A DNA stretch of 64,000 nucleotides from Curvibacter sp. GWA2_64_110 (GCA_001797315.1 MGPC01000035.1:1-64000); one strand, 5' to 3'; shown: positions 20,549 to 31,078, counted from the stretch's first letter. Numbers and translations: made by a program. The notes: generated from the sequence alone by a model not told the origin.

Positions 20549-22018
20549 ATGGCACTGAATACTCCTGCAAATCCTGCGCACATCCTGGTGGTGGACGATG
20601 AGCCCGACCTGCGCACGCTGTATGAGTTGACCCTGCTGCGCGAAGGCTACCGCGTGGACATTGCCGAAAACCTGGAAACGGCCTGGCAGCATTTGAACGA
20701 ACGGCATTTCGATGTGCTGATCACCGACATGCGGCTGCCCGACGGTCTGGGGATCGAGCTGATCCAGCGCCTGCGTGCCCAGCAGCGCGGCGAGCGCTGC
20801 GTGGTCATCACGGCCTATGGCTCGGCCGAGAATGCGGTCGAGTCACTCAAGGCAGGTGCGTTCGACTACCTGACCAAGCCGGTCAACCTGCGGCAGTTCC
20901 GCGCCGTCATTGCCTCTGCGGTACAGGATGCCATCGCCCAGCGGGCCGGTGCGACGCCCCCCCCTTCGGCCCCGGCGCTGGGCATGCCCAACCCGTCGCC
21001 GGCAGCAGAAACCACGCTACAGCGCCTGGTCGGGACCTCTGCGGCCATGCGCCAGGTCAAGGAGCGCATTGCCAAAGTGGCACGCAGCATGGCCCCGGTG
21101 CTGGTCTATGGCGAATCCGGCACCGGCAAGGAACTGGCGGCCAACGCGCTGCATGCCAACAGCCATCGCGCGGGCGGCCCTTTCATTGCCGTCAATTGCA
21201 GCGCCATACCGGAGACCCTGCTGGAAGCCGAATTCTTCGGCGTCAGAAAAGGCGCCTATACCGGCGCCACGCAGGACCGCGACGGTTTCTTCCAGGCGGC
21301 CTGCGGCGGCACGCTGTTTCTGGACGAGATCGGCGATCTGCCCCTGGCCATGCAATCCAAGCTGCTGCGCGCCATCCAGGAGCGCTGCGTGCGCCCGGTG
21401 GGCGCGACACAGGAAGAGCCGGTCGATGTCCGCATCATCAGCGCCACCCACAAGAACCTGGCCGATGAAGTACAAGCCGGCCGTTTCCGCCAGGACCTCT
21501 ATTACCGGCTCAACGTGATCGAGATCGACATCCCACCCCTGCGCGAGCGGCGCGAGGACCTGCCGGCCTTGTGTGACGCCCTGCTCAAACGGATTGCGGC
21601 CGAATCCGGTCTGCCTGCCCACCCCCTCTCGCCGGCCGCACTGGCACAGCTGGCACAGCACCCGCTCAAAGGCAATGTGCGCGAACTGGAAAACCTGCTG
21701 CACCGCGCTGTGGCGCTGAGCGACGGCCACGAACTGCAGATCGAAGCGACAGCTCAGCCTGTGGCACAGGCCACCGATACAGCGACGGCATCAGCGCCGG
21801 CCACAACCGCAGAACCAGCCAGCACGCTGCCCGACGACCTGCAGCATCACCTGGACCAGCAGGAACGCGAAATCCTGATCAAGGCCTTGCAGGAAACCGG
21901 TTTCAACCGCACCGCCGCCGCCGCCCGGCTGGGCCTGAGCCTGCGCCAGATCCGCTACCGGATCATCCGGCTGAACATCGACATGCCGCAAGACCATGAT
22001 GCCGCCGACACCCCCTAA
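20549..22018 (+). CDS. pilR: Sigma-54-dependent response regulator, PilR-like
   Basis: REC domain (VVDDEPDLRTLYE), GESGTGKELAANALH, GAYTGATQDRDGFF, C-terminal Fis-type HTH. Confidence 0.9.
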   Translation: MALNTPANPAHILVVDDEPDLRTLYELTLLREGYRVDIAENLETAWQHLNERHFDVLITDMRLPDGLGIELIQRLRAQQRGERCVVITAYGSAENAVESLKAGAFDYLTKPVNLRQFRAVIASAVQDAIAQRAGATPPPSAPALGMPNPSPAAETTLQRLVGTSAAMRQVKERIAKVARSMAPVLVYGESGTGKELAANALHANSHRAGGPFIAVNCSAIPETLLEAEFFGVRKGAYTGATQDRDGFFQAACGGTLFLDEIGDLPLAMQSKLLRAIQERCVRPVGATQEEPVDVRIISATHKNLADEVQAGRFRQDLYYRLNVIEIDIPPLRERREDLPALCDALLKRIAAESGLPAHPLSPAALAQLAQHPLKGNVRELENLLHRAVALSDGHELQIEATAQPVAQATDTATASAPATTAEPASTLPDDLQHHLDQQEREILIKALQETGFNRTAAAARLGLSLRQIRYRIIRLNIDMPQDHDAADTP

Positions 22019-22601
22019 CGAGCCCGGTGCCGATGCGCTGTGGAACGGCGGCTGGTACCGCTTCGCCCATCGGCTGCCATCCCCCAACTTCGGCCCGCGC
22101 CCTGCGGGCACGGTGGTGGACCTGATCGTCATCCACTCCATCAGCCTGCCGCCTGGCCAGTACGGCGGTGACGAAGTGCAGCGCCTTTTTACCAACGCCC
22201 TGGACTGGGATGCCGACCCGTACTTTCGCACCATCCAGGGCCTGGAGGTTTCTTCCCATTTCTATATCCGGCGCAATGGCGAACTCTGGCAGTTCGTCAA
22301 TTGCGATGCGCGCGCCTGGCATGCCGGCACCTCGCACTACCGAGGACGCGACAACTGCAACGACGATTCCATCGGCATCGAGCTCGAAGGTCTCGAAGGG
22401 GAAACTTTTGAAGCGGCCCAGTACGAAACCCTGGCCGGCCTGTGTGCCGCCATCCCGCAACGCTACCCCGTCGGCCACATCGCCGGCCACGAGCACATCG
22501 CACCCGGCAGGAAAGCCGATCCTGGTGCCGGGTTTTCATGGGCGCTCCTGCGCCAAGCCCTGGGTTGGCCAACTCAGTGTTTTCCCGAGGGCGTTGCATA
22601 G
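21996..22601 (+). CDS. ampD: 1,6-anhydro-N-acetylmuramyl-L-alanine amidase AmpD
   Basis: VDLIVIHSISLPPGQYGG, VSSHFYIRRNGELWQFV, GHEHIAPGRKADPGAGFSW. Confidence 0.95.
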   Translation: MMPPTPPNEPGADALWNGGWYRFAHRLPSPNFGPRPAGTVVDLIVIHSISLPPGQYGGDEVQRLFTNALDWDADPYFRTIQGLEVSSHFYIRRNGELWQFVNCDARAWHAGTSHYRGRDNCNDDSIGIELEGLEGETFEAAQYETLAGLCAAIPQRYPVGHIAGHEHIAPGRKADPGAGFSWALLRQALGWPTQCFPEGVA

Positions 22602-22870
22602 ATGTTGCTGCGCTGAAAAATATTTTTGCGCACATGCGTGAGGCATACGCCGATCACGCACACAGACCGTGCATCACCCGCCACGTAGGCGCCATGCGGT
22701 CATGCGGGGAAAAATCTGCGGCATCGCTTGTGTTTTCTGGCTGCTGCACGACAACGGTTGATCTGGCCATGCCTTCAGCCCGGCTCGTACACCGCTGCCG
22801 CCGCATTTCACCGACTTGGTGCCGGCCACTTTTCCATGCTGCGGACACGGGCGCGTCATCGCGGCGCGAT

Positions 22871-22918
22871 ACACTACCTGTAGTGGCTTGTATTCATCCA
22901 AGACCCCATATATAGTGT
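22871..22918. promoter_or_regulatory. Tandem NrdR boxes upstream of nrdA
   Basis: acactacctgtagtgg (22871-22886) and accccatatatagtgt (22903-22918), 16 bp apart. Confidence 0.75.
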
Positions 22919-22948
22919 TTCCTGTTTGCACCGCGGCCCCTGCCGGCG

Positions 22949-25915
22949 GTGCATGAGAAGCCGGTGAACGTGACTGAAATAACCAATAAATTTGCTGAAG
23001 ACGAGGAACAGATGCAAACCGCCCTGAACACCCCCACCCCCCTCCACACAGGTGTCCTGACCATGCAGACGCAGGAAAGCACGGCAGCCCAAGCGCTCAA
23101 CCATTACCAGATCATCCGCCGCAATGGGGCGGTGGTGCCGTTCGAACCCAACAAGATTGCCGTGGCCATGATGAAGGCCTTCCTGGCCGTACATGGCACG
23201 CAAGGCGCCGCGTCCGCCAGCGTGCGCGAAGTCGTCGACAGCCTGACCCAGTCGGTGGTACGCGCCCTGATGCGCTCCCGTCCAGGCGGCGGCACCTTCC
23301 ACATTGAAGATGTGCAGGATCAGGTCGAACTCGGCCTGATGCGCAGTGGCCACCACGAAATCGCCCGTGCTTATGTGCTGTACCGTGAACGCCGCACGCA
23401 AGAACGGGCTCGTCAGGCCACCGCGGAAACGCCAAAAACGCCCGCGTTGCACGTCGTTGACGGCGACCAACGCATTGCCCTGGACCTGGGTCGTCTGCAA
23501 CACCTGATCGAATCGGCCTGCTCCGGCCTCGGCGCCGACATCAAGGCCGAGCCCATCATGGCCGAGACCATGCGCAACCTTTACGATGGCGTGCCCATCG
23601 ACGAGGTGTACAAGGCCGCCATCCTGGCCGCGCGCACCCTGATCGAAAAAGACCCCGACTACACCTACGCCACCGCACGCCTGCTGTTCCACACCATTGC
23701 CAAGGAGGTGCTCGGCCGCGACGTGCAGCCGTCCGAAATGGCCGAGGCCTATACCGACTATTTCCCCGGCTTCATCAAGAAGGGGGTGGAAAACGAACTG
23801 CTGGATGAGAAGCTGCTGCAGTTCGACCTCAAGCGCCTGGGCGCTGCGCTCAAGGCCGAGCGCGACCTGCAGTTCGACTACCTCGGCCTGCAGACGCTGT
23901 ACGACCGTTACTTCCTGCACGTGCGCAAGACCCGCATCGAACTGCCGCAGGCCTTCTTCATGCGCGTGGCCATGGGCCTGTCGTTGAATGAAGTCGATCG
24001 GGAAGCCCGTGCCATCGAGTTCTATGAAGTGCTGTCTTCCTTCGACTTCATGTCCTCCACGCCGACCCTGTTCAACAGCGGCACGCTGCGCTCGCAGCTC
24101 TCCAGTTGCTACCTGACCACCGTGCCGGACGACCTGGACGGCATTTACGAGTCGATCAAGGAAAACGCCCTGCTGTCCAAGTTCGCCGGCGGCCTGGGCA
24201 ATGACTGGACGCGCGTGCGCGCCCTGGGCTCCCACATCAAGGGCACCAACGGCGAGTCGCAGGGCGTCGTGCCTTTCCTCAAGGTGGTCAACGACACCGC
24301 CGTCGCCGTGAACCAGGGCGGCAAGCGCAAGGGCGCCGTCTGCACCTATCTGGAAACCTGGCACCTCGACATCGAAGAGTTCCTGGAGCTGCGCAAGAAC
24401 ACCGGCGACGACCGCCGCCGCACGCACGACATGAACACGGCCAACTGGATTCCGGACCTGTTCATGCGCCGCGTGATGGAAAAAGGCCAGTGGACGCTGT
24501 TCTCCCCCTCCAACGTGCCCGACCTGCACGACAAGTTCGGCGCTGATTTCGAAAAGGCCTATGTCGCCTACGAAGAGAAAGCCGCCCGCGGCGAGATCAA
24601 GCCGACACGCACGCTGCAAGCGACCGACCTGTGGCGCAAGATGCTGACCATGCTGTTCGAAACCGGCCACCCCTGGATCACCTTCAAGGACGCCTGCAAT
24701 GTGCGCTCGCCCCAGCAACACGCCGGCGTGGTGCACTCGTCCAACCTGTGCACCGAGATCACGCTCAACACCAGCGACACCGAAACAGCCGTCTGCAACC
24801 TCGGCTCCGTCAACCTGCGCCAGCACCTGAAGGACGGCCAGATCGACCACGCCAAGCTGAAGAAAACGGTGGCCACGGCCATGCGCATGCTGGACAACGT
24901 GATCGACATCAACTACTACGCCGTCAAGAAGGCCCGCGATTCCAACCTGCGCCACCGTCCGGTCGGCCTGGGCATCATGGCCTTCCAGGATGCGCTGTAT
25001 GAACTGCGCATCCCCTACGCCAGCGACGCCGCAGTGGAGTTTGCCGACCAGTCCATGGAAGCCGTCTGCTACTACGCCTACCTGGCTTCGACCGATCTGG
25101 CCAACGAGCGCGGCCGCTATTCCAGCTACCAGGGCTCACTGTGGGACAAGGGCATCCTGCCGCCGGACACGCTGGACATGCTGGCGCAGGCACGCGGCGG
25201 CTACGTCGAAGTCGACCGCTCCGCCACACTGGACTGGGACGCCCTGCGCAAGAAGATCGCCAAGGACGGCATGCGCAACTCCAACTGCGTGGCCATCGCC
25301 CCGACCGCCACGATTTCCAACATCATCGGCGTGGATGCATCCATCGAACCCTGCTTCGGCAACCTGTCGGTGAAATCCAACCTCTCGGGCGAATTCACCG
25401 TCATCAACAGCTACCTGGTGCGCGACCTCAAGCGTCTGGGTCTGTGGGATGACGTGATGGTCATGGACCTCAAGCACTTTGACGGTTCTCTGGCCCCCAT
25501 CGATCGCGTGCCGCAAGAGGTCAAGGCGCTTTACGCCACGGCCTTCGAGGTGGAAACGCGCTGGCTGGTCGAGGCTGCAGCACGCCGCCAGAAGTGGATC
25601 GACCAGGCCCAGTCGCTCAACATCTACATGGCCGGCGCTTCCGGCAAGAAGCTGGACGAGACCTACAAGCTGGCCTGGCTGCGCGGTCTGAAGACCACCT
25701 ACTACCTGCGTACCACATCGGCCACGCAAGCTGAAAAGTCCACCGTGGCTGCCGGCCGCCTCAACGCCGTGTCCTCTGGCGGCGAGGCGCAAGGCGGTGC
25801 GGGCATGAGCGCACTGGAAGCGGCTGCCGCAGCGGCGCAGGCACAGATGGCAACGGCTGCAACCGACATCAAGTTCTGCGCCATTGATGATCCCGGTTGC
25901 GAGGCCTGCCAATAA
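22949..25915 (+). CDS. nrdA: Ribonucleoside-diphosphate reductase, alpha subunit (class Ia)
   Basis: ATP-cone N-terminus (IIRRNGAVVPFEPNKIAVAMMKAF), STPTLFNSGTLRSQLSSCYL, C-terminal CAIDDPGCEACQ. Confidence 0.96.
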   Translation: MHEKPVNVTEITNKFAEDEEQMQTALNTPTPLHTGVLTMQTQESTAAQALNHYQIIRRNGAVVPFEPNKIAVAMMKAFLAVHGTQGAASASVREVVDSLTQSVVRALMRSRPGGGTFHIEDVQDQVELGLMRSGHHEIARAYVLYRERRTQERARQATAETPKTPALHVVDGDQRIALDLGRLQHLIESACSGLGADIKAEPIMAETMRNLYDGVPIDEVYKAAILAARTLIEKDPDYTYATARLLFHTIAKEVLGRDVQPSEMAEAYTDYFPGFIKKGVENELLDEKLLQFDLKRLGAALKAERDLQFDYLGLQTLYDRYFLHVRKTRIELPQAFFMRVAMGLSLNEVDREARAIEFYEVLSSFDFMSSTPTLFNSGTLRSQLSSCYLTTVPDDLDGIYESIKENALLSKFAGGLGNDWTRVRALGSHIKGTNGESQGVVPFLKVVNDTAVAVNQGGKRKGAVCTYLETWHLDIEEFLELRKNTGDDRRRTHDMNTANWIPDLFMRRVMEKGQWTLFSPSNVPDLHDKFGADFEKAYVAYEEKAARGEIKPTRTLQATDLWRKMLTMLFETGHPWITFKDACNVRSPQQHAGVVHSSNLCTEITLNTSDTETAVCNLGSVNLRQHLKDGQIDHAKLKKTVATAMRMLDNVIDINYYAVKKARDSNLRHRPVGLGIMAFQDALYELRIPYASDAAVEFADQSMEAVCYYAYLASTDLANERGRYSSYQGSLWDKGILPPDTLDMLAQARGGYVEVDRSATLDWDALRKKIAKDGMRNSNCVAIAPTATISNIIGVDASIEPCFGNLSVKSNLSGEFTVINSYLVRDLKRLGLWDDVMVMDLKHFDGSLAPIDRVPQEVKALYATAFEVETRWLVEAAARRQKWIDQAQSLNIYMAGASGKKLDETYKLAWLRGLKTTYYLRTTSATQAEKSTVAAGRLNAVSSGGEAQGGAGMSALEAAAAAAQAQMATAATDIKFCAIDDPGCEACQ

Positions 25916-26033
25916 ATTGAAGCCAGCTTCGCACGCAATGCGATGCTATTGAGCAACACAATCGAGCAGCGATGTGAACGAATACTTTTCATTTCATCTC
26001 GCTGCTCTCATAATCCGCTGATTGGAATCTCAT

Positions 26034-27218
26034 ATGTTGAACTGGGACGAAGAAGTCAAGCCCACCTCGCAAATGCCTTTTGCACACGGCTCATCCAGCA
26101 GCCGTACGACCGGGCTTCCTCTGCAATCCGCTGAACTTCGCACGGCACAAGCCGTCAGCGCCACTTCATTCACCACCGCCACTGACACCCCTGCTGCCGC
26201 ACACCGTATCAAGGCGTCCGACAAGCGCATCATCAACGGCCAGACCGACGTCAACCAGCTGGTGCCGTTCAAATACAAGTGGGCCTGGGAAAAATATCTG
26301 GCCACCTGCGCCAACCACTGGATGCCGCAGGAAGTGAACATGACGCGCGACATCGCGTTGTGGAAAGATCCGAATGGCCTGAGCGAAGACGAGCGCCGCA
26401 TCGTCAAGCGCAACCTCGGCTTCTTTGTGACGGCCGACTCGCTGGCCGCCAACAACATCGTGCTGGGCACCTACCGCCACATCACGGCTCCCGAGTGCCG
26501 CCAGTTCCTGCTGCGCCAGGCCTTCGAGGAAGCGATCCATACCCACGCCTACCAGTACATCGTGGAATCGCTCGGCCTGGATGAGAGCGAAATCTTCAAC
26601 GCCTACAACGAAATCCAGTCGATCCGCGACAAGGATGAGTTCCTGATCCCGTTCATCAACGCGATCATGGACCCCAACTTCAAGACCGGCACGCAGGAAA
26701 CCGACCAGACGCTGCTCAAATCCCTGATCGTCTTTGCCTGCCTGATGGAGGGTCTGTTCTTCTATGTCGGGTTCACGCAAATTCTGGCCTTGGGCCGGCA
26801 GAACAAGATGACCGGCGCCGCCGAGCAGTACCAGTACATCTTGCGTGACGAGTCGATGCACTGCAATTTCGGCATTGACCTGATCAATCAGCTCAAGCTC
26901 GAAAACCCCCATCTGTGGACTGCTGAATTCAAGGCCGAGATCAAGGCCCTGTTCGAAAAGGCCGTCGAGCTCGAGTACCGCTATGCCGAAGACACCATGC
27001 CCCGCGGCGTGCTGGGCATGAATGCCTCCATGTTCAAAGGCTATCTGCGCTACATCGCCAACCGGCGAGCCACGCAGATCGGCCTGGAGCCTCTGTTCCC
27101 CAACGAAGAAAATCCTTTCCCCTGGATGAGCGAGATGATCGACCTCAAGAAGGAGCGCAACTTCTTCGAAACCCGCGTGATCGAGTATCAGTCGGGCGGC
27201 GCACTCTCCTGGGACTGA
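26034..27218 (+). CDS. nrdB: Ribonucleoside-diphosphate reductase, beta subunit
   Basis: [44 protein letters not shown]. Confidence 0.96.
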   Translation: MLNWDEEVKPTSQMPFAHGSSSSRTTGLPLQSAELRTAQAVSATSFTTATDTPAAAHRIKASDKRIINGQTDVNQLVPFKYKWAWEKYLATCANHWMPQEVNMTRDIALWKDPNGLSEDERRIVKRNLGFFVTADSLAANNIVLGTYRHITAPECRQFLLRQAFEEAIHTHAYQYIVESLGLDESEIFNAYNEIQSIRDKDEFLIPFINAIMDPNFKTGTQETDQTLLKSLIVFACLMEGLFFYVGFTQILALGRQNKMTGAAEQYQYILRDESMHCNFGIDLINQLKLENPHLWTAEFKAEIKALFEKAVELEYRYAEDTMPRGVLGMNASMFKGYLRYIANRRATQIGLEPLFPNEENPFPWMSEMIDLKKERNFFETRVIEYQSGGALSWD

Positions 27219-27229
27219 GCAGACTGAAA

Positions 27230-27376
27230 ATGGCTTCCAGAATTACACACATCATTGACCGCCCCGTAGAGGACGGCTTTGGCGTGTGCACCCGAGTTCA
27301 TGGCGTTGGGATTGATCCCAGCGCCATGAATCGCTTCATGCACTCCAACTGGCATGAAGTGCTCTTTGTAACTTGA
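27230..27376 (+). CDS. Small ORF of unknown function (48 aa)
   Basis: [48 protein letters not shown], uninterrupted between nrdB and the histone-like gene; below ORF-track length cutoff. Confidence 0.5.
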   Translation: MASRITHIIDRPVEDGFGVCTRVHGVGIDPSAMNRFMHSNWHEVLFVT

Positions 27377-27390
27377 TCAAGGAGAAAATG

Positions 27391-27921
27391 ATGGCAACTG
27401 CAAAAAAATCGGCCGCAAAGAAGGCCGCACCGAAGAAGGCTCCGGCCAAGAAAGCCGCAGCTAAGAAGGCTCCCGCCAAGAAGGTAGCAGCCAAAAAAGC
27501 TCCGGCCAAAAAAGCCGCAGCCAAGAAGGCTCCCGCCAAGAAGGTAGCAGCCAAGAAAGCTCCGGCCAAAAAAGCCGTAGCCAAGAAAGCGCCTGCCAAG
27601 AAGGTAGCAGCCAAAAAAGCTCCGGCCAAAAAAGCCGTAGCGAAGAAGGCTCCCGCCCGCAAGGCAGCAGCCAAGAAAGCTCCGGCCAAAAAAGCCGTAG
27701 CCAAGAAAGCGCCTGCCAAGAAGGCCGCTGCCAAGAAAGCTGCCGCCAAGAAACCGGCTGCGAAAAAGCCTGCTGCCAAGAAAGCCGCCAAGAAACCGGC
27801 TGCGAAGAAAGCAGCGAAAAAGCCTGCTGCCAAAGCAGCTCCGGCTCCGGCTGCCCCTGCTGCTCAGACCACTCTGAACCCGCAGGCCGCTTGGCCGTTT
27901 CCTACGGCCAGCAAGCCCTGA
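27391..27921 (+). CDS. Histone H1-like AK-rich DNA-binding protein
   Basis: [32 protein letters not shown]... repeats; tandem AAKKAPAKK units. Confidence 0.9.
   Translation: MATAKKSAAKKAAPKKAPAKKAAAKKAPAKKVAAKKAPAKKAAAKKAPAKKVAAKKAPAKKAVAKKAPAKKVAAKKAPAKKAVAKKAPARKAAAKKAPAKKAVAKKAPAKKAAAKKAAAKKPAAKKPAAKKAAKKPAAKKAAKKPAAKAAPAPAAPAAQTTLNPQAAWPFPTASKP
27427..27735 (+). repeat. Intragenic tandem repeat encoding (A/V)AKKAPAKK units
   Basis: Repeated aag-aag/aaa-gct-ccg/ccc-gcc-aag-aag blocks at ~27-30 nt spacing. Confidence 0.85.
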
Positions 27922-27939
27922 TTCAGCGGCTTGGCCTCA

Positions 27940-27971
27940 AGCCCGATGCTCTCAAGGCATCGGGCTTTTTC
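27940..27971 (+). terminator. Rho-independent terminator downstream of histone-like gene
   Basis: AGCCCGATGC tctcaag GCATCGGGCT TTTTC. Confidence 0.88.
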
Positions 27972-27990
27972 TTCGTAGATTCGTTCCGCC

Positions 27991-28311
27991 ATGGCTGTTC
28001 CCCAACTCCCGTTTTTGCGCATCGAAAAGGATGGCGCCATCATCGTGGATGTCCATGTCATGCCCAACGCGCCGCAGACCCTGATCCAGGGGTTGCACGA
28101 CGGTGCGCTACGCGTTCGCCTCAAGGCGCCGCCAGTGGATGGCAAAGCCAACCTCGCCTTGCAGGCTTGGCTGGCACAAACCTTGGGGGTCCCGCGTACC
28201 TCCGTTGAACTGATCCGTGGCGATACCGCCCGGCGCAAGCAACTGCGCGTTGCGGCCAGTCATGTCAAGGCTGCCGACTGGGAGCGCCTGACACCCCCCT
28301 CAGCCGACTAA
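27991..28311 (+). CDS. DUF167 family (YggU-like) protein
   Basis: VHVMPNAPQTLIQGLHDGALRVRLKAPPVDGKANLALQAWLA. Confidence 0.9.
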   Translation: MAVPQLPFLRIEKDGAIIVDVHVMPNAPQTLIQGLHDGALRVRLKAPPVDGKANLALQAWLAQTLGVPRTSVELIRGDTARRKQLRVAASHVKAADWERLTPPSAD

Positions 28312-28322
28312 GAGCGCCTTGA

Positions 28323-29225
28323 TTACACGCCAAAGGCCTTGGCGTCGACCGTGTAGTTCTGCGGCCCGCGATGTGCGATCTTGTGCGAGCCCATGCGGTT
28401 GCCGAGTTCGGCGCAACGTGCCAGCGACCAGCCTTGCTCCAGGCCGTAGAGCAAGCCACCACGGTAGGCATCACCGCAGCCCGTCGGATCGACCACGTCA
28501 ACCGCCTTGACCGGCGGCACCAGCGTCTTCTGACCGTCGACCCAGACTTCACTCCCCTCATGTCCGAGGGTAATGACCAGACCGTGCACATGGCGCGAAA
28601 TCTCGGCCGGACTCCAACCCGTGCGATCGCACAGCATCTTGCCTTCGTAGTCATTCACCGTCACCCAGCTGGCCAGCTCGACAAAACGCGCCAGCTCCTT
28701 GCCGTCGAACATGGGCAGGCCCTGGCCCGGATCGAAAACAAAAGGAATATCTGCCGCCTTGAACTGCTCGGCATGCTGCAGCATGGCGTCACGGCCATCG
28801 GGCGAGATGATGCCGAGTTTGATGTCGGGATGTCGTTCGATGCGGGTCACGTGCGCCTGCATCATGGCACCGGGGTGGAAGGCGGTGATCTGGTTGTTGT
28901 CCTTGTCGGTCATGATCAGGGCCTGCGCGGTGTAGGTGTCGCCGATCTCGCGTACGAACTGCGTGGCAATGCCCAACTCGCGCAGGCGATGCACATAACC
29001 GGCACCATCATTGCCGACGGTCGCCATCGGCAACGGCGTGCCGCCCAGCGCCTTGAGTGCATAGGCGATGTTGCCGGCGCAACCACCGAAGTCGCGGCGC
29101 AGCGTCGGCACCAGGAAGGACACATTGAGGATGTGCAGCTGGTCGGGCAGGATTTGCTCGGCAAACCGGCCCTCGAAATTCATGATGGTGTCAAAAGCCA
29201 GTGAACCGCAGATGAGAGATGCCAT
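28323..29225 (-). CDS. PfkB-family carbohydrate/adenosine kinase
   Basis: GGCAGNIAYALKALGG; VDPTGCGDAYRGGLLYG. Confidence 0.9.
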   Translation of the reverse strand: MASLICGSLAFDTIMNFEGRFAEQILPDQLHILNVSFLVPTLRRDFGGCAGNIAYALKALGGTPLPMATVGNDGAGYVHRLRELGIATQFVREIGDTYTAQALIMTDKDNNQITAFHPGAMMQAHVTRIERHPDIKLGIISPDGRDAMLQHAEQFKAADIPFVFDPGQGLPMFDGKELARFVELASWVTVNDYEGKMLCDRTGWSPAEISRHVHGLVITLGHEGSEVWVDGQKTLVPPVKAVDVVDPTGCGDAYRGGLLYGLEQGWSLARCAELGNRMGSHKIAHRGPQNYTVDAKAFGV

Positions 29226-29246
29226 GGTGATGATGTAGAAAAGTTT

Positions 29247-30152
29247 TCAGGGATAAAAAGCGAGAACACGGTAGCCGGCAATCCGTTCTGCATTGCCGTT
29301 GGTCTTGATGCCAAGCGCCAGGGAAACCGCTGACTCCGAGCCAGCGGCAAGCACACCAGAAGACATGCCCAATTCGCCGGCCAGGAAGACCCGACGCATG
29401 AGCGCCTGGTCCTGGGCGTCGGTCAGCGACAACTCGATTGCCGGTAGCGCCACATCGGTCGCGGCCGCGTTCTTGAGCGTCAGATTCAACCGGTAAACGT
29501 CGGCTCGGAGCTTGTGGAAAGAGGCGCTGTCGATCAGCACCGACTCAATCTGGCGCAAGGGTGCCACACTGCATTGCAGTGGCGCACACATCGCTTCCAG
29601 CACCGGCTTGAAGCCCGGCACGGTGGCCGCAATCCGGTCCCGCTCATGCACCAGCAGTTGCATGAGCAAGGTAAGGCCCAAGAAGATGGCAGCTGGCAGC
29701 CCCACGAAGCGCCGCCAAGAATGCGCGGCAGGCGTGGTGCGCTCATCGGCCTCGCGCATGAAAGAGGGGGCTGGCGGCTCGACGGCTTCAGATTGTGCCC
29801 CGGTCAGCTCGTCCGTCTCCGCATCAGACCGGAAGAAAGAAGCCGGCTCCCAGGCAGGCATTTCATCCAGCACCGGCTGCAGCGGCGTCAACGCCACATC
29901 AACGGGTGCTTGCGGCGCAGGAACAGAATCCAGTACCGTTGTTTCATCGGCCGGTATCTCAGGCACTTCCAGCTCGATATCAACCGGCTCCGGTGGCGGA
30001 GCTTCGGCCTGTTGCGGATCCTGCAAATTCGACGAGGCATCAAAGACCTCGTCGCATTGGCCGCAGCGCACCCAGCCCCCGGAAATGCGCAGTTGGTCGG
30101 GCACGACCTTGAACATCGTCCGGCAAGCGGGGCAACGGGTGATCAGGCTCAT
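29247..30152 (-). CDS. Zinc-ribbon, DUF3426-domain membrane protein
   Basis: MSLITRCPACRTMFKVVPDQLRISGGWVRCGQCDEVFDA plus DUF3426-like C-terminus; start at 30152. Confidence 0.88.
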   Translation of the reverse strand: MSLITRCPACRTMFKVVPDQLRISGGWVRCGQCDEVFDASSNLQDPQQAEAPPPEPVDIELEVPEIPADETTVLDSVPAPQAPVDVALTPLQPVLDEMPAWEPASFFRSDAETDELTGAQSEAVEPPAPSFMREADERTTPAAHSWRRFVGLPAAIFLGLTLLMQLLVHERDRIAATVPGFKPVLEAMCAPLQCSVAPLRQIESVLIDSASFHKLRADVYRLNLTLKNAAATDVALPAIELSLTDAQDQALMRRVFLAGELGMSSGVLAAGSESAVSLALGIKTNGNAERIAGYRVLAFYP

Positions 30153-30187
30153 GAGGTCGGGATTGTAGAGCGCCGCCCCGGCCCCGG

Positions 30188-31078
30188 TCAGAAGCTGGCC
30201 GTCATCAGGATCCAGCCGTCTTCCGCGTCGCTCACCGTCAACTGGCAATAGGGTGCATAAGCCAGCTTCAACTCCTCGGCCTGCCGCTCCAGGATGCCCG
30301 CCAGTACCAGCGCCCCACCCGGCGCCACCCGGGCGCACAGCAAGGGCGCCAAGACTTTGAGCGGCGTGGCCAGGATATTGGCCAGCACCGTCCGGTACTG
30401 GCCGCTGGCCGCATCGGGCAGGCCCGCGTTGAGCGCGACCTCGTTGGCCTGCGCATTGAGGATGGTCGATGTCACGGCCGCCTCGTCAATGTCGACCGCA
30501 TCGATCTCACGCGCGCCGTGCTTGGCAGCACCGATCGCCAGAATGCCGGAACCACAACCGTAATCAAGCACCCGGCCCAGCCCCCCCTCGTCGGCGGCAT
30601 GGCACGCGATCCAACGCAGGCACATGCGGGTGGTCGGGTGCGTGCCAGTGCCGAAGGCCAGACCGGGGTCAAGCCGGATGATGGTCTTGGCTTGTGCCGG
30701 CGGCTCATGCCAGGTCGGCACAATCCAGAAATCCGGCGTGATTTCCACCGGTGCAAACTGCGACTGCGTCAGACGCACCCAGTCCTGCTCGGGCACTTCG
30801 CTGATGCCGAGCAGGCGGCAACCGTCGAAGAAATCCTGCGCCTGCAGCAAGGCTGCCGCCTCGCTGGCCGCCGCTTGTGTCGGGTACAGAGCCAGCATGC
30901 GCGAGCGCTGCCAACCGTCCTGCGGCGGCGGCATGCCGGGCTCACCGAACAAAGCCTGCTCGGCCTCGGTCTGCGCATCGGCATCTTCGACACTGACGCT
31001 CAGGGCATCGAGCGCATCGAGCGCATCGCTCAGGACTTCGACCCGCTCCTGCGGGCACAACAGACTCAGTTCATGCAT
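30188..31078 (-). CDS. prmA: Ribosomal protein L11 methyltransferase
   Basis: LDPGLAFGTGTHPTTRMCLRWI, VLDYGCGSGILAIGAAKHGA. Confidence 0.95.
   Translation of the reverse strand: MHELSLLCPQERVEVLSDALDALDALSVSVEDADAQTEAEQALFGEPGMPPPQDGWQRSRMLALYPTQAAASEAAALLQAQDFFDGCRLLGISEVPEQDWVRLTQSQFAPVEITPDFWIVPTWHEPPAQAKTIIRLDPGLAFGTGTHPTTRMCLRWIACHAADEGGLGRVLDYGCGSGILAIGAAKHGAREIDAVDIDEAAVTSTILNAQANEVALNAGLPDAASGQYRTVLANILATPLKVLAPLLCARVAPGGALVLAGILERQAEELKLAYAPYCQLTVSDAEDGWILMTASF

Noticed and set aside
18638-20707. 689-aa minus-strand ORF opposite the sensor kinase
   Set aside because: Antisense of a well-supported histidine kinase gene; composition typical of a shadow frame.
22442-22915. ORFs in the ampD-nrdA gap
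   Set aside because: Overlap ampD or NrdR boxes, no start signals or family resemblance; probably a long regulatory spacer.
22874-24955. 693-aa minus-strand ORF opposite nrdA
   Set aside because: Shadow ORF; nrdA on the plus strand is unambiguous.
27427-27735. Possible CRISPR-like array
   Set aside because: Repeats are contiguous coding tandem repeats without unique spacers.
27336-27833. 165-aa minus-strand ORF (AFLAGAFLA repeats)
   Set aside because: Antisense translation of the AK-rich repeat; repetitive pattern is an artefact of the plus-strand gene.
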